Made by a program: the position numbers and the translations under genes. 64,000 bases of DNA. Origin: Propionicimonas sp020161015 (GTDB lineage Bacteria; Actinomycetota; Actinomycetes; Propionibacteriales; Propionibacteriaceae). This document shows, in pieces, positions 42,183 through 51,948 of the stretch (within the stretch, counting starts at the first letter, position 1; each line of letters starts with the position of its first letter). The notes under the pieces are model-generated. The model saw only the letters and a list, made by a program, of their open reading frames with translations, ran no database searches and was not told where the DNA came from. The stretch spans positions 62,001-126,000 of the forward strand of contig NZ_CAXWGX010000027.1 of NCBI RefSeq assembly GCF_964266745.1, read 5' to 3'.

Positions 42183-43220
42183 CTAGAGACCCACGGCAGC
42201 ACGCCAGGTTGGCGCCCACGCCTCGAACGAGTACCAGCGCCGGACCATGGCGATTCCCCGCTCTCCCATCGCCTGCCGGGATCCTGCCGAGGCTGTGAGG
42301 AGCGTCTTGAGCGGCTCGTACCAGTCCCGCTCGGCGATGCTGCCACCGAACCGCTCGAGCGCCAGCCGGTTGGCACCCACTGGCGATCCCACAATCGGCA
42401 ATCCGGTGGCCGCGTACTGCAGGAGCTTGTACGCGCACTTGCCGCGGGCGAAGGCCGTGTCGGTGAGAGGAGCCACGGCGACGTCAGCTTCGCGCAGGGC
42501 CGCCGCGGCGGTGGCGGCCGTCCACGGGACATAGGTGATCCACGGCCGGTCACCGAATCGTGGGTTGGGCCGTCCGGTGCTGATCACCTTCAGCTCGATC
42601 CCGCCCTCGCGCCAGAGCCGATCCAGCGCGGGCAGCACGTCGAGCAGGTACTCCTCCGTCGCCGCCGAGCCCACCCAGACAACTCGTGGGCGACTGGGCA
42701 GTGTCCAGTCGCCTTTCGGCAGATAGTCGTCCGGCTCGACGCAGGACGGCACCATGACGACGTTGTCGCTCAGTTCCGAGGCGACGTCCGCGAGGTGGTT
42801 GTTGCCGGCGAGAACCGTATCCGCTGTACGCACGCAGGTCGCGAACTTCTCCGGCGCTCCCCCCACACGGTCTCGCCACGACGTGACAAGGTGGACCGCA
42901 TCGTCGAAGTCGTACACGGAATGCGCTGCCTCGCGCAGGATCCGGTTCTCCAGTTCGCCCCTGCTCAGAGGGCTGGCCGAGCGCGAGACGATCACGCGCT
43001 CGCCCCGCACGTCCAGGCGCCGCAGTTCCCGCTCGGCCGCGATGACGGCGGGCAGGTGACGCAACAGGGTCGCCGGACGGGAGTTGGGCAGCCCCGCGTA
43101 GCACTGCGCTCGGGCCCGCAGCCCGAGGTGATCGATCCAGTCGTACAGGCGGACCCGGGTGCTCCCGGCCTGGGGGGAGTAGTTCGAGAAGGCGACCAGA
43201 TCGGCCACCCCTGGGCTCAT
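42183..43220 (-). CDS. glycosyltransferase (GT-B, family 1/4-like)
   Basis: 345 residues. N-terminal half VAFSNYSPQAGSTRVRLYDWIDHLG; C-terminal nucleotide-sugar half with RVVWVGSAATEEYLLDVLPAL, LREADVAVAPLTDTAFARGKCAYKLLQYAATGLPIVGSPVG, where the last stretch matches the E/K..G.P.V donor motif. The ATG at 43220 overlaps the epimerase stop by four bases. Acceptor and sugar unknown. Confidence 0.82.
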   Translation of the reverse strand: MSPGVADLVAFSNYSPQAGSTRVRLYDWIDHLGLRARAQCYAGLPNSRPATLLRHLPAVIAAERELRRLDVRGERVIVSRSASPLSRGELENRILREAAHSVYDFDDAVHLVTSWRDRVGGAPEKFATCVRTADTVLAGNNHLADVASELSDNVVMVPSCVEPDDYLPKGDWTLPSRPRVVWVGSAATEEYLLDVLPALDRLWREGGIELKVISTGRPNPRFGDRPWITYVPWTAATAAAALREADVAVAPLTDTAFARGKCAYKLLQYAATGLPIVGSPVGANRLALERFGGSIAERDWYEPLKTLLTASAGSRQAMGERGIAMVRRWYSFEAWAPTWRAAVGL

Positions 43221-44140
43221 CGTTCCTGGAACCACTCGAGTGTCCTGCTCAGCCCACTCCGAAGAGGAGTGGGGCGGATGTCCGGGAAGAGAGCTTCCAG
43301 GCTGGTCGAGTCGGCCTCGGAATGCAGTACGTCTCCCGGTCGTGCCGGATGGTGCTCAACATCCAGGGGATGACCCAGCAAGGCGCTCAGCTCCTCGACG
43401 AGTTCGTTCAGCGAGGTGTTCGTACCGAAGGCCAGGTTGACCGGCTCGGGATGTCTGACCTTGCGGCCGGTCGCCTCGAGGAGGGTCTCGCAGACGGCGC
43501 CGACGAAGGTGAAGTCCCGGGACGTGAGGCCATCGCCGTTGATCGGGAGGGGCTCTCCGCGCAGCGCCTTGTCGATGAAGATCGGGATCACCGCCGCGTA
43601 GGCGTGTCCCGCCCGCTGGCCCGGGCCGTAGACGTTGAAGAAGCGGAACGCCAGCGTCGACAGCCCGAAGGACTGCTGGAAGGCGAGGGCGTACTGTTCC
43701 GTGGCGAGCTTGCTGACCGCGTAGGGGCTCAGCGGTCGAACCCACTCGCGTTCGTGCTTGGGCCGGGCCGGGTTGGCCCCGTAGACCGAGGACGACGAGG
43801 CGACGACGACATGCTCCACCCCGGCGTCGTGGCAGCCCTGGAGGACTGCGAGGGTGCCGGTCGCGTTCGCATGATGCGTCGCCATCGGGTCGGCGATGCT
43901 TCGCGGCACACTTCCGAGCGCCGCGAGGTGCACGACCGAGTCCACCCCGGCAAGAGCCGAGGCGAGGGCCGACGCATCGAGAATGGAGGCCTCGCGAAGG
44001 TCGACGTCCAACCCGTCCAGGTTGTCCCGGTAGCCCGTGGAGAGGTCGTCGATGATCACGACCTCATGGTCCTGATCCTGAGCCAGCCGGGCGAGGTTGG
44101 AGCCGATGAAGCCGGCGCCGCCGGTGATGAGCAGTTTCAC
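43217..44140 (-). CDS. NAD-dependent UDP-sugar 4-epimerase (GalE/WbpP type)
   Basis: 307 residues of the extended SDR family: GGAGFIGSNLARLA binds NAD, VVASSSSVYG and catalytic YAVSK are present. The segment LAALGSVPRSIADP resembles WbpP-like UDP-GlcNAc/GalNAc 4-epimerases. It would provide an epimerised UDP-sugar for the polymer. Overlaps the following glycosyltransferase start. Confidence 0.85.
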   Translation of the reverse strand: MKLLITGGAGFIGSNLARLAQDQDHEVVIIDDLSTGYRDNLDGLDVDLREASILDASALASALAGVDSVVHLAALGSVPRSIADPMATHHANATGTLAVLQGCHDAGVEHVVVASSSSVYGANPARPKHEREWVRPLSPYAVSKLATEQYALAFQQSFGLSTLAFRFFNVYGPGQRAGHAYAAVIPIFIDKALRGEPLPINGDGLTSRDFTFVGAVCETLLEATGRKVRHPEPVNLAFGTNTSLNELVEELSALLGHPLDVEHHPARPGDVLHSEADSTSLEALFPDIRPTPLRSGLSRTLEWFQER

Positions 44141-44150
44141 GTCGTCGCTT

Positions 44151-45299
44151 TCAGATCGTGTGGACGTCGGGGTCGGGTTCGCCTCGCATGGTGGCCGCGA
44201 TGCCTGCCCATACCCGTTGTGGCGGGAAGTCCCGGACGGCGCGCTCGCGCGCTGCCGAGCCCATCCGCACGCGGAGCCCAGGGTCGGCGGCGAGCATGTC
44301 GACGGCCTCGGCGAGCGCCTTGTCGTCGTCCACGGCCACGGTGATGCCGGTCATGCCGTTCACCACAGCGTCGACCGCCCCGGTGGCGTCGGTGGCGATG
44401 CTCGGGAGGCCTGCCGCTGCGGCCTCGAGCACGACGTTCGGGAAGCCCTCCCGAAGCGTCGGGAGGCACAGCACATCCATCGCCGCGTAGAAGGGCCAGG
44501 CGTCGGCGGTCCACGGCATGTGGACGACGGGCAGGGAGGAGGCTGCGATCTGTGCGGCAAGGCCCGGCTCGTCCAGACTGCCCACCATTAGGAGGGCAGG
44601 CCTGCAGACTGCTCGGGCGGTGCCGGAGAGCAGAGTCGGTACTCCCTTGTCCGCAACCAGTCGTCCCAGGTACCCGACGACGAGCCGGTCGGACGGCAGC
44701 CCGAGCCGCGTCCGCAGGCCGTCGACATCGGGCTGGGATAGCCGCCTGCTGATGGCGTCCGCGTCGACGCCGTTGCTGCTGCCTTCGCCGATGATCTTGA
44801 CGCGCCGGCGACCCAGCAGCCGTTCGGTGCGCAGCGCCGTTCCGAGGCTGCGACTGACCACGAGAACCTCGGTGGACAACACGATCGTGGTGCGCTCCAC
44901 GAGCCAGAGAATTGCCCGCGTGGGCCCGCGGGTTCCTTCCAGGCGAAGGCCGCGGACGAGGTAGATGCGATGGGGGACGCGGGCGAGCCAGGCGGCGATG
45001 GAGCCCAGGAACGCGGCCTTCGGGGTGCTGAGGTTCGTGACGTCGGGCCGGATCAGGCGGATCAGCCGCAGCCAGGCGAGAAGTGCCGCCAGATCGGCGA
45101 TCGGGCTGAGGGCGCGGCTCATCGCGAGCGGATGTGGGGTGAACCCTTCGCGTCCCGCGGAGTCGTCCAGCGCCTGACCGGGCGAACAGGCGACGTGGAC
45201 CTCCCATCCTTGGCTGGCGAGCCAGGCGAGCTGGCCTCGTAGAAGCGTCTCCACAGTGGTGCCCACCGTCACTCCGAAGAGAACTCGTCGACCGCGCAT
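44151..45299 (-). CDS. glycosyltransferase family 4
   Basis: 382 residues from the ATG at 45299. GT-B fold: N-terminal LFGVTVGTTVETLLRGQLAWLASQGWEVHVAC, C-terminal VGYLGRLVADKGVPTLL and the donor motif LREGFPNVVLEAAAAGLPSIATDATGAVDAVVNGMTG. It transfers a sugar to the lipid-linked repeat on the cytoplasmic side. Specificity unknown. Seven bases separate it from the dehydrogenase stop at 45307. Confidence 0.88.
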   Translation of the reverse strand: MRGRRVLFGVTVGTTVETLLRGQLAWLASQGWEVHVACSPGQALDDSAGREGFTPHPLAMSRALSPIADLAALLAWLRLIRLIRPDVTNLSTPKAAFLGSIAAWLARVPHRIYLVRGLRLEGTRGPTRAILWLVERTTIVLSTEVLVVSRSLGTALRTERLLGRRRVKIIGEGSSNGVDADAISRRLSQPDVDGLRTRLGLPSDRLVVGYLGRLVADKGVPTLLSGTARAVCRPALLMVGSLDEPGLAAQIAASSLPVVHMPWTADAWPFYAAMDVLCLPTLREGFPNVVLEAAAAGLPSIATDATGAVDAVVNGMTGITVAVDDDKALAEAVDMLAADPGLRVRMGSAARERAVRDFPPQRVWAGIAATMRGEPDPDVHTI

Positions 45300-45306
45300 C
45301 CTAGGC

Positions 45307-46578
45307 CTACAGTCGGGTGACGTTGTCGCCGGTGGGGAGGACGCCTCGAGTGTCGAACAGGGGTGCTCCCGTGAGCTGGAGGCGCGTGCGGTCGTAGGCC
45401 GAATGGGCCTGGAGAAACACCACCAGGTCGGACTCCTGCGCAGCTGCATAAGGATCGGTGACGCAGGCCAGGTCGCGTCCATCCACGTGCCAGCTGGCCA
45501 CCAGGGGATCGTGGTAGCTGAGCTTCGCGCCCTGATGCAGGAGGCGGGAGGCGAGCGGGGCTGCCGGTGTCTCGCGCATGTCGGCGACATCGGGCTTGTA
45601 GGTCACGCCGAGGAGAAGCACACGGGCACCCTTCACCGCGAGCGACCGCTCGTTGAGCAGGTCGGCGACCCGCTGCGCGACATAGACGGGAGCGGCGGTG
45701 TTCACCTCCTCGGCCAGTTCGACCATTCGGAAGGAGTAGCCGAGCACGGCCCGGACCCGGTGGCTGAGGTACGAGGGATCGACGGGGATGCAATGCCCGC
45801 CCACTCCCGGGCCGGGGCGGAACGCCATGAACCCGAAAGGCTTCGTCTCGGCGCAGTCGATGGCGTCCCACAGGTCGATGCCCAGTTCACGGCTGAAGCG
45901 CGCCATCTCGTTGACGAGGGCGATGTTCACGTGGCGAAAAGTGTTCTCCAGCAGCTTCGCCATCTCGGCCTCCTTCGCTCCCTTCGCGCTCACCACCTCG
46001 TCGATGAAGCGCTCGTAGAAGGCGGCTGCCCGGGCAGTGCAGGCGGGCGTGAGCCCCCCGACCACCTTCGGCGTGTTCTGAACGCCGTACTCGGTCTGTC
46101 CAGGGTTGATCCGCTCGGGCGAGAAGGCGATGTGCACGGTGTCGCCCACGACCAGGCGGTCCCGGCAGACCCGGGGAGCAAATACCTCCTCCGTCGTGCC
46201 CGGGTACGTCGTGGACTCGAGGATGCAGAGTGCGCCGGCGGGGATGTTCTCACCGATCAGGTCAGCGGCCGCCTCCACGGCCCGAAGGTCCGGCCCCCCA
46301 TCGGGGCCGAGAGGGGTGGGCACGCACACGATGACGACGTCGGCGGTTCGCAGGCAGGCCGGGTCGGACGTCGCGTTGTACCCGCGGGCCAGGCCCTCCT
46401 TGAGTTGGTCGGAGGTCACGTCCCCGATGTGCGAGACCGCCGAGCCCAGCGCAGCAGTCACCTTCCGGTTCGTGTCGAAGCCGGTCACCCGGATGCCGGC
46501 CTCCGCTGCGCGAAGGGCCATGGGGAGACCGACGTATCCCTGGCCCATCACGACCAGGTGAGTGTCTTCAATCCACAA
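45307..46578 (-). CDS. UDP-sugar 6-dehydrogenase (WbpA/WecC-type)
   Basis: 423 residues. NAD site VVMGQGYVGLPMALRAAEAG, motif CVPTPLGPDGGPDL, catalytic Cys263 in GPGVGGHCIPVDPSYLS, and C-terminal VLLLGVTYKPDVADMRETPA. It oxidises a UDP-HexNAc to its uronic acid. The start is TTG at 46578 with AGGAG six bases upstream; it overlaps the end of the beta-helix gene by 11 bases. Implies an acidic sugar in the polymer. Confidence 0.88.
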   Translation of the reverse strand: MWIEDTHLVVMGQGYVGLPMALRAAEAGIRVTGFDTNRKVTAALGSAVSHIGDVTSDQLKEGLARGYNATSDPACLRTADVVIVCVPTPLGPDGGPDLRAVEAAADLIGENIPAGALCILESTTYPGTTEEVFAPRVCRDRLVVGDTVHIAFSPERINPGQTEYGVQNTPKVVGGLTPACTARAAAFYERFIDEVVSAKGAKEAEMAKLLENTFRHVNIALVNEMARFSRELGIDLWDAIDCAETKPFGFMAFRPGPGVGGHCIPVDPSYLSHRVRAVLGYSFRMVELAEEVNTAAPVYVAQRVADLLNERSLAVKGARVLLLGVTYKPDVADMRETPAAPLASRLLHQGAKLSYHDPLVASWHVDGRDLACVTDPYAAAQESDLVVFLQAHSAYDRTRLQLTGAPLFDTRGVLPTGDNVTRL

Positions 46579-47938
46579 CTTTCACTCCTGACTTCGGGAT
46601 ATCCATGGCACCCTGCTCGTTGCCGGTGAGGACGCAGTGTCTGAGCGTCACCTTGCTGACCGTGGCGCTCGCCTGAAGACCGAACATGCGCGCCCCGCTG
46701 GAGACGCAGTCGGTCAAGGAGATGTTCGATCCGTCGGCGAGCAGGATGCCGCTGAAGTAGCCGTCCTCCTGCCGCGAACTGTCGAAGATGCGAACGCGCT
46801 CGACCTCCAGGGCGCGCACCCCGTTGACGACCAGCAGGCCCTCGCGGGTGCTGTCGCTGATGTCGATGTCCTGGAGGCGGACCAGTCCTCGACCCAGCAA
46901 CCGCCTGGGATCACCGCCGCGCCGGCCCTGCACGGCGATGCCCACGTTGTTGCCGGTGAGGAGACTGTTCGTCACGGTGACGCCGCGGGGGCGGATGAGG
47001 GTGATCCCCGCCCACAGTGGGCTGTTGTCCTCGCCCGGAGCATTGCCGGTGGCGGTGCACTGGTCGAGATGGATGCTGGTCGCGGCCAACTCGACGCTGT
47101 CCGGGTGCATTACCACGAGGAAGCCGCGTCCGGCGTTGTCGGTGAAAGCGCAGCGGGTGAAGCGAACGCGCCGGATCGGCGCGCGGGCATGGTTGGGCTC
47201 AATGTCGGCTCCGGCGAGCGGGGAGGTAGCGCCGTTCTCGGTGAAGATGGAGTCGGTGCAGGTCAGGCCGTCGCACGAGGTCACCGAGAGGCCGTTGCGG
47301 TAATTCCGGCGGCTCGTCACCGAGTCGACGGTGACATCACGGCAGGGCGTGGTGTGCGTCCCGATGTAGATGCCGTCACCCCGAGCATGCTGGGTTATGA
47401 GGCCCGTGAGGGTAACCCGCGTGCTGTTCTGGATCCTGATGACGTGCTTCCACTCGGTGATCACCGTCACCTTTGCGTCGTTACCGTCCCACGTGCCGCC
47501 CTCGATGATGACGTCCCGGACATTGTCGAGTGCCACCAGTGGCTCCTGGGCGCCAGGAACCCGGCTGACGAACGTCGCACCGCCAGCGACCAGGTGCACC
47601 CCGGACGGGATCGTGAGCGAGCGAGATCGTCGGTAGGTCCCGGGCCTGACCACGACCCGGCGGAGTGCGCCCCCGCGGTAGGCGGGGAGGGCAGCGAGCA
47701 CCTGGTCCAGCTTGGCACCGTCGATCCCGCCGCCGGGGGCGGGTGCCGGCGCGAATCTGGGTGCGGGCACCGTGCGAAGGTCGCGCCCCGGTGCCGCGGG
47801 GGTGGGACCTGTCGTGGTGGTTGACGGACCGGGAGCGCTGGATCCGGCGTCCGTCCCGGGGCCCGATACCGCGGGGGTGCAGCCGGCCAGCAGGGTGAGC
47901 GTTCCCAGCTGGAGGAACGTGCGGCGGTTGATGGTCAT
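46568..47938 (-). CDS. beta-helix lipoprotein (Tat-type signal)
   Basis: 456 residues. Signal NRRTFLQLGTLTLLAGC has both a twin-arginine motif and a lipobox (LAGC), followed by a Ser/Thr/Pro linker, then right-handed beta-helix repeats parallel to those at 40835-42118 (VRDVIIEGGTWDGN, STRVTLTGLITQHARGDGIYIG, SCDGLTCTDSIFTENGA). It is a paralogue anchored at the cell surface. Start at 47938 overlaps the upstream glycosyltransferase stop (ATGA). Catalytic role not established. Confidence 0.78.
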   Translation of the reverse strand: MTINRRTFLQLGTLTLLAGCTPAVSGPGTDAGSSAPGPSTTTTGPTPAAPGRDLRTVPAPRFAPAPAPGGGIDGAKLDQVLAALPAYRGGALRRVVVRPGTYRRSRSLTIPSGVHLVAGGATFVSRVPGAQEPLVALDNVRDVIIEGGTWDGNDAKVTVITEWKHVIRIQNSTRVTLTGLITQHARGDGIYIGTHTTPCRDVTVDSVTSRRNYRNGLSVTSCDGLTCTDSIFTENGATSPLAGADIEPNHARAPIRRVRFTRCAFTDNAGRGFLVVMHPDSVELAATSIHLDQCTATGNAPGEDNSPLWAGITLIRPRGVTVTNSLLTGNNVGIAVQGRRGGDPRRLLGRGLVRLQDIDISDSTREGLLVVNGVRALEVERVRIFDSSRQEDGYFSGILLADGSNISLTDCVSSGARMFGLQASATVSKVTLRHCVLTGNEQGAMDIPKSGVKVVD

Positions 47939-48864
47939 TCGCGGTCCTCGGATGGCGGGGGCTGGAGCAGGACTCGCTGACTGTGAGGTTGGCGTAGTTC
48001 GCGGATTACCAGGGCGAGTGCGCGGTTGCGGACGGACTGCCCCTCGGCCCGTCGGGTCGCGGACCGGACGAAGAACTCGGTCAGGGTTACGGCCAGCACG
48101 CCCGCGGCTGCGAGCCACCGCGGGCGCCACCACCTCCGGGCAAATCGGACGCGGCTGATGCGGAGTGCGCAGTAGGCCGCGCCCCCCGACCGGGCATAGC
48201 TGTGCCCGCCGATGTGCTCGCCCCACACCTGGTTGAGCAGGAGGCAACGACCGCCGTTGTGGCGCACCCGGGTGCAGATGTCGACGTCCTCGTAGTAGAG
48301 CTCGAAGGCCTCATCGAAGCCGCGCAACGTCGCCCAGAGTTCGCCCGACATCACCAGCAGTGCCCCGTCGAGTTGGGCGACGTCGTGGGCTGCCCCGTCC
48401 GGTCGGGCCAACTGTGGTTCGCGGTACGCCCGCGTCCCGACCACGGCCTTCGCCAGTTCCCGGCGGAACGTCGTGGCCCTGCGGGCATTGACGCTGGTCG
48501 GGTGTGCCGGGGAGAGCAGGCGTCCGGCGAGCACGTCGTCGGTGTGGCCCCCCGCTGCCGTGTGCAGCTCGGAAAGCCGGCGGGTCAGGCGGACATCGGG
48601 GTTGACGACCGCGATCGCTGCGGACCTCGCCGTGGAGCGCAGTCCCAAGTTCGCAGCGCTCGCATAGCCGAGGTTCCTGCCGGGATCGAGATAGGTGATC
48701 CGGCCCGAGTCCACGCGCCCCCGGCAGGCGGCGGCGGTTGCGGGGTCGCTGCTGTTGTCCACGACAACCACCGTTGCGGCGGGGTCGGAAAGAATCCCGT
48801 CGAGGCAGGACGGCAGGGTCTCCGCGGACTGATAGGCGACGACGACGACAGCGAGCTCACCCAT
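47935..48864 (-). CDS. glycosyltransferase family 2
   Basis: 309 residues, GT-A fold: LAVVVVAYQSAETLPSCLDGIL, VVVVDNSSDPATAAACRG, NLGYASAANLGLRS and VNPDVRL, the DXD-like metal site, followed by LDGALLVMSGELWATLRGFDEAFELYYEDVDICTRV. This pattern is typical of rhamnosyl- and galactofuranosyl-type GT2 enzymes. It overlaps the flippase stop by eight bases. Confidence 0.88.
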   Translation of the reverse strand: MGELAVVVVAYQSAETLPSCLDGILSDPAATVVVVDNSSDPATAAACRGRVDSGRITYLDPGRNLGYASAANLGLRSTARSAAIAVVNPDVRLTRRLSELHTAAGGHTDDVLAGRLLSPAHPTSVNARRATTFRRELAKAVVGTRAYREPQLARPDGAAHDVAQLDGALLVMSGELWATLRGFDEAFELYYEDVDICTRVRHNGGRCLLLNQVWGEHIGGHSYARSGGAAYCALRISRVRFARRWWRPRWLAAAGVLAVTLTEFFVRSATRRAEGQSVRNRALALVIRELRQPHSQRVLLQPPPSEDRE

Positions 48865-50089
48865 GGCTCTGCGCCGGCTTTCGTGAGGACCGGGTGATGA
48901 CGAATCTCACCAGCACGGCCTGGGCGCAGTAGATGACGGTGGATGCCGTTGCCGCACCGATCGCACCGGCAAGCATGATGGCCGGGAAGTACAGCAGGGA
49001 CAGCAGGGCTGAGCCGATGCCGACGGTGAGCGACGCCCGCTGGTCGGACCGTGCGATCACGCTCGACAGGCCGATCCGCGCGACACCCTGGACGACGGTG
49101 CCGGGAACCAGGAGCGCGATCAGCAGCGGCGTCTGTCCGAACTCGGGCAGCAGGAGGGGGAGGATCCAGGCCCCTGCAGCCACGACGACGATTCCGGCGG
49201 GGATCGCAACGATCAGGTAGCCGCGCAGGATCCGCCGGTACCGGGTCTCCTTCGCCTCGGGGGTGTTGTCCCCGCGACCGAAGCCGAAGGTCGCCATGCT
49301 GGCCGTTTCGGCGAGCATGAAGACGAGGTTCGCCACGGGGGAGGCCACCGAGTAGAGCCCGACCTCCTTCATGGGGGCGAGCGCGCCGAGGATGGGAATG
49401 TCGGCCCGGAACAGCATCTGCTGGCCGAGGTTGCCCACGTGGGCCGCGCCAGAGTCGGCGACCACCTCGCGGGTGGGTACAGTGATCTCGCGATGACTGC
49501 TGAGGCGACGCAGCGTCGGGATGGACGCCAGCGAGGTGACGGCGCTGGCAACGGCCCAGCTCATCAGGACCGGCACGGGAGATCGGGTGGTGTAGGCGCC
49601 GACAAGCCCGAGGGCCAGCCCGAGGAGGGCGTTGACCATGCTCAGCCGTCGGTACTGTGAGGCCAGCCCGACACCTTGGATGGTCCTGGTGGCGAACGTC
49701 TGGACCATGAGCAGCGCGGCAAGGATAGACATCAGAATGCCCTCGATACGACCGACCCCGGCTGTCCCGTCCGGAAGCAGGAAGCTGATTGCCAGTCCGA
49801 CGACCAGCACAGCCAGGGCCAGGCTCACGGTGATCAGCAGTTGGGTGCGGACCGCCCCTCCGTCGCCGGCGCGGTAGGCGTTCGCAGCACCGATGTAGAG
49901 GCTGAACGAAACCGCCTGCGCGATGAGATTGGCTGAGCCGATCACGAGGGCGAAGACGCCGCGACCGTGTGGACCGAGGATGCTCGCGGTGAAGAGCGTG
50001 AGCAGCATCGATGCGGCCAGCGACACCATCTGGGACGTGAGGAGATCCAGCACGTCTCGAGGGACAGCTGACCGGAGGTGGTTCAGCAC
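48857..50089 (-). CDS. polysaccharide flippase (Wzx/MOP superfamily)
   Basis: 410 residues with about 12 membrane helices. The N-terminus LLTSQMVSLAASMLLTLFTASILGPHGRGVFALV is the usual start of Wzx-like lipid-linked oligosaccharide exporters. The start is GTG at 50089 with GGGGA upstream. It would move the undecaprenyl-linked repeat across the membrane for polymerisation by the divergent gene at 50236. Confidence 0.83.
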   Translation of the reverse strand: MLNHLRSAVPRDVLDLLTSQMVSLAASMLLTLFTASILGPHGRGVFALVIGSANLIAQAVSFSLYIGAANAYRAGDGGAVRTQLLITVSLALAVLVVGLAISFLLPDGTAGVGRIEGILMSILAALLMVQTFATRTIQGVGLASQYRRLSMVNALLGLALGLVGAYTTRSPVPVLMSWAVASAVTSLASIPTLRRLSSHREITVPTREVVADSGAAHVGNLGQQMLFRADIPILGALAPMKEVGLYSVASPVANLVFMLAETASMATFGFGRGDNTPEAKETRYRRILRGYLIVAIPAGIVVVAAGAWILPLLLPEFGQTPLLIALLVPGTVVQGVARIGLSSVIARSDQRASLTVGIGSALLSLLYFPAIMLAGAIGAATASTVIYCAQAVLVRFVITRSSRKPAQSHG

Positions 50090-50235
50090 GATTCCCCATC
50101 CGCGGAGCGGGCGAAGGAGGCTGGATCGCCGAACACCGGCATGCGCACCTCCATTTTCCGACCGCTGACCGGCCGCTGACCATCGGCGAGGATCCTACCG
50201 GCTGTCGGCCCCGCGCCTCGTATACTCCCGAATCG

Positions 50236-51513
50236 ATGCCTGACTTCCGCCCCCTCGCTCATCCCTTGCGGCCGGCCCTCAACCCCGGTCTGTGGAAACG
50301 GGCGGCCTGGATCGGCCTGCCGGAGATAGCGATGGTCGCGTTGCTGCTCTCGGCCACGCTGGCGGTCAGGTTCCCCGTGCCCGGCCTCGGCAGGACCGCC
50401 TCCGCCTTCGACGTCGCACTTCTCGTCCTCTTTCCGGTTTGGATCGTGTGCGTCCGCAGGCAGGGGATGCCGTGGGTGCCACGTCCCTATCTGCTTCTTG
50501 GCCTCCTCATGCTCGGACTGGGGGCCGGCTCACTCATTTGGTCGGTCGATCGGGGGGCGAGCCTCGTTCACGTCATCGTGAGCATCGAGTCGCTCCTGGC
50601 ATTTGCGTATGCCCTGACCTTCCTCCGCCGACTCCGGGAGCGGCAATGGATGCAGCTGGCTCAGCTCTTCGTCGTGCTGCTCGTCCTGCCGGGAGTGCTG
50701 TTGTGGCTCGGCGTACCCGGGTTCCAGCCACCCGCGGAGATTGTGCCGCGGTCCGGCGACTGGTGGTCCTATTACGTCCGCTTGAGCCACCCGTTCGTCG
50801 GGAGGTCGAACAACCTGGCGGCACTGCTCCTCCTGCTGGTGCCGCCACTCGCCAGTTGGGCAATGCGGACGAAGCGGCTTCGCGATGTCCTGGTCGCATT
50901 GACCGCGACGACGGCGTTGATCCTCACCTTCAGCAGGGGAGCGCTGCTCGCTCTGTTGATCGTCCTGGCTGTCCATCTGGCGACCGAAAGGACTTCTCGC
51001 CGGCAGGTTTGGCGCGTGTTTCGCTGGGCCCTCCCTGTGTTGGTGCTCGCAGGATTGATGGCCGCCCTCAACCCGGTGACCCGCAACCTCATTCTCGCGC
51101 GACTGAGCGTGACCAACATCGACGCGCGGGTCGACCTCCTTGCCGGTTTCTGGAATGACGTCGTCGCCAACTGGCTCCTCGGGATGGGGGCGGGCACCGG
51201 CATCGATGTCCACAACACCTATGCGCAGCAACTGCTCTCCTTCGGCGTCCTCGGCGGGAGTTGGGTGAGCGCGACCCTCCTGTGGACGGGCGTCTGGTGG
51301 TTCCGACGACACGAATCCACCCGGCCCGTCCTGAAGCGGATACTCGGCCTTGGAGTCGCCGCACTCCTCCTATCGTTCGCCGTCGAGTCGAGTTTCGAGG
51401 GCAACCTCCTGCGCCCGCTGATCTGGCTTGTATGGGGGATGCTGGTCAGCCTGTCCACTCGGCAGTCGGCGCGCGTGCGGAAGCCCCGCAGCTCGCGATC
51501 CCCGTCGGCCTGA
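50236..51513 (+). CDS. O-antigen ligase/polymerase-like membrane protein (Wzy type)
   Basis: 425 residues, about 10-12 membrane helices, with a large extracytoplasmic loop (SYYVRLSHPFVGRSNNLAALLLLLVP) and the segment FSRGALLALLIVLAVHLATERT common to Wzy/WaaL proteins. Its position next to a Wzx-like gene supports polymerisation of the repeat unit. Divergent from the flippase with a 146-base shared gap. Confidence 0.82.
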   Translation: MPDFRPLAHPLRPALNPGLWKRAAWIGLPEIAMVALLLSATLAVRFPVPGLGRTASAFDVALLVLFPVWIVCVRRQGMPWVPRPYLLLGLLMLGLGAGSLIWSVDRGASLVHVIVSIESLLAFAYALTFLRRLRERQWMQLAQLFVVLLVLPGVLLWLGVPGFQPPAEIVPRSGDWWSYYVRLSHPFVGRSNNLAALLLLLVPPLASWAMRTKRLRDVLVALTATTALILTFSRGALLALLIVLAVHLATERTSRRQVWRVFRWALPVLVLAGLMAALNPVTRNLILARLSVTNIDARVDLLAGFWNDVVANWLLGMGAGTGIDVHNTYAQQLLSFGVLGGSWVSATLLWTGVWWFRRHESTRPVLKRILGLGVAALLLSFAVESSFEGNLLRPLIWLVWGMLVSLSTRQSARVRKPRSSRSPSA

Positions 51514-51948
51514 TCCGAACGTCGATCTCCGCCCGCGCAACGTCAAGCAGCCGGATGTCGATAGGAAGAAGTGGCCTTGCGTCAAGTCGGATGGGCCTTG
51601 GGACGGAGACATGCCCAGGGCCAATGAAGTGGGCCTACATATCGTCCGGGCCGACGTCCATCAGCTCCGTGGGCATCACCGCCGTGCGCTCGGCCAAAAT
51701 CACGGCGCGCCTACGCCTTCGACTGTGAAGCGATCGCGCCGCACCGTGACCGCCGCTCTCCAGGTGCCGCGCCCGCTCTGCGGCAGACGATTCGGAGTCG
51801 GGGCCGCCAAAGCCGCGGTTCACCATTGGGGCCCGCAGGACGGAGCTAGCGCGGGTACTGCTCGCGTTCTTGTGTGAACCCCGCCCCGGGCAACGACCCT
51901 CTGTGTCAAGGTTGCTTTGTGACTCGACCAACTAGAGGCGCTGGGGCT
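51514..51948. other. gap after the polymerase gene
   Basis: 435 bases with no gene I can support. Overlapping frames on both strands lack recognisable homology. It may be decayed DNA at the inner edge of the island. Confidence 0.5.
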
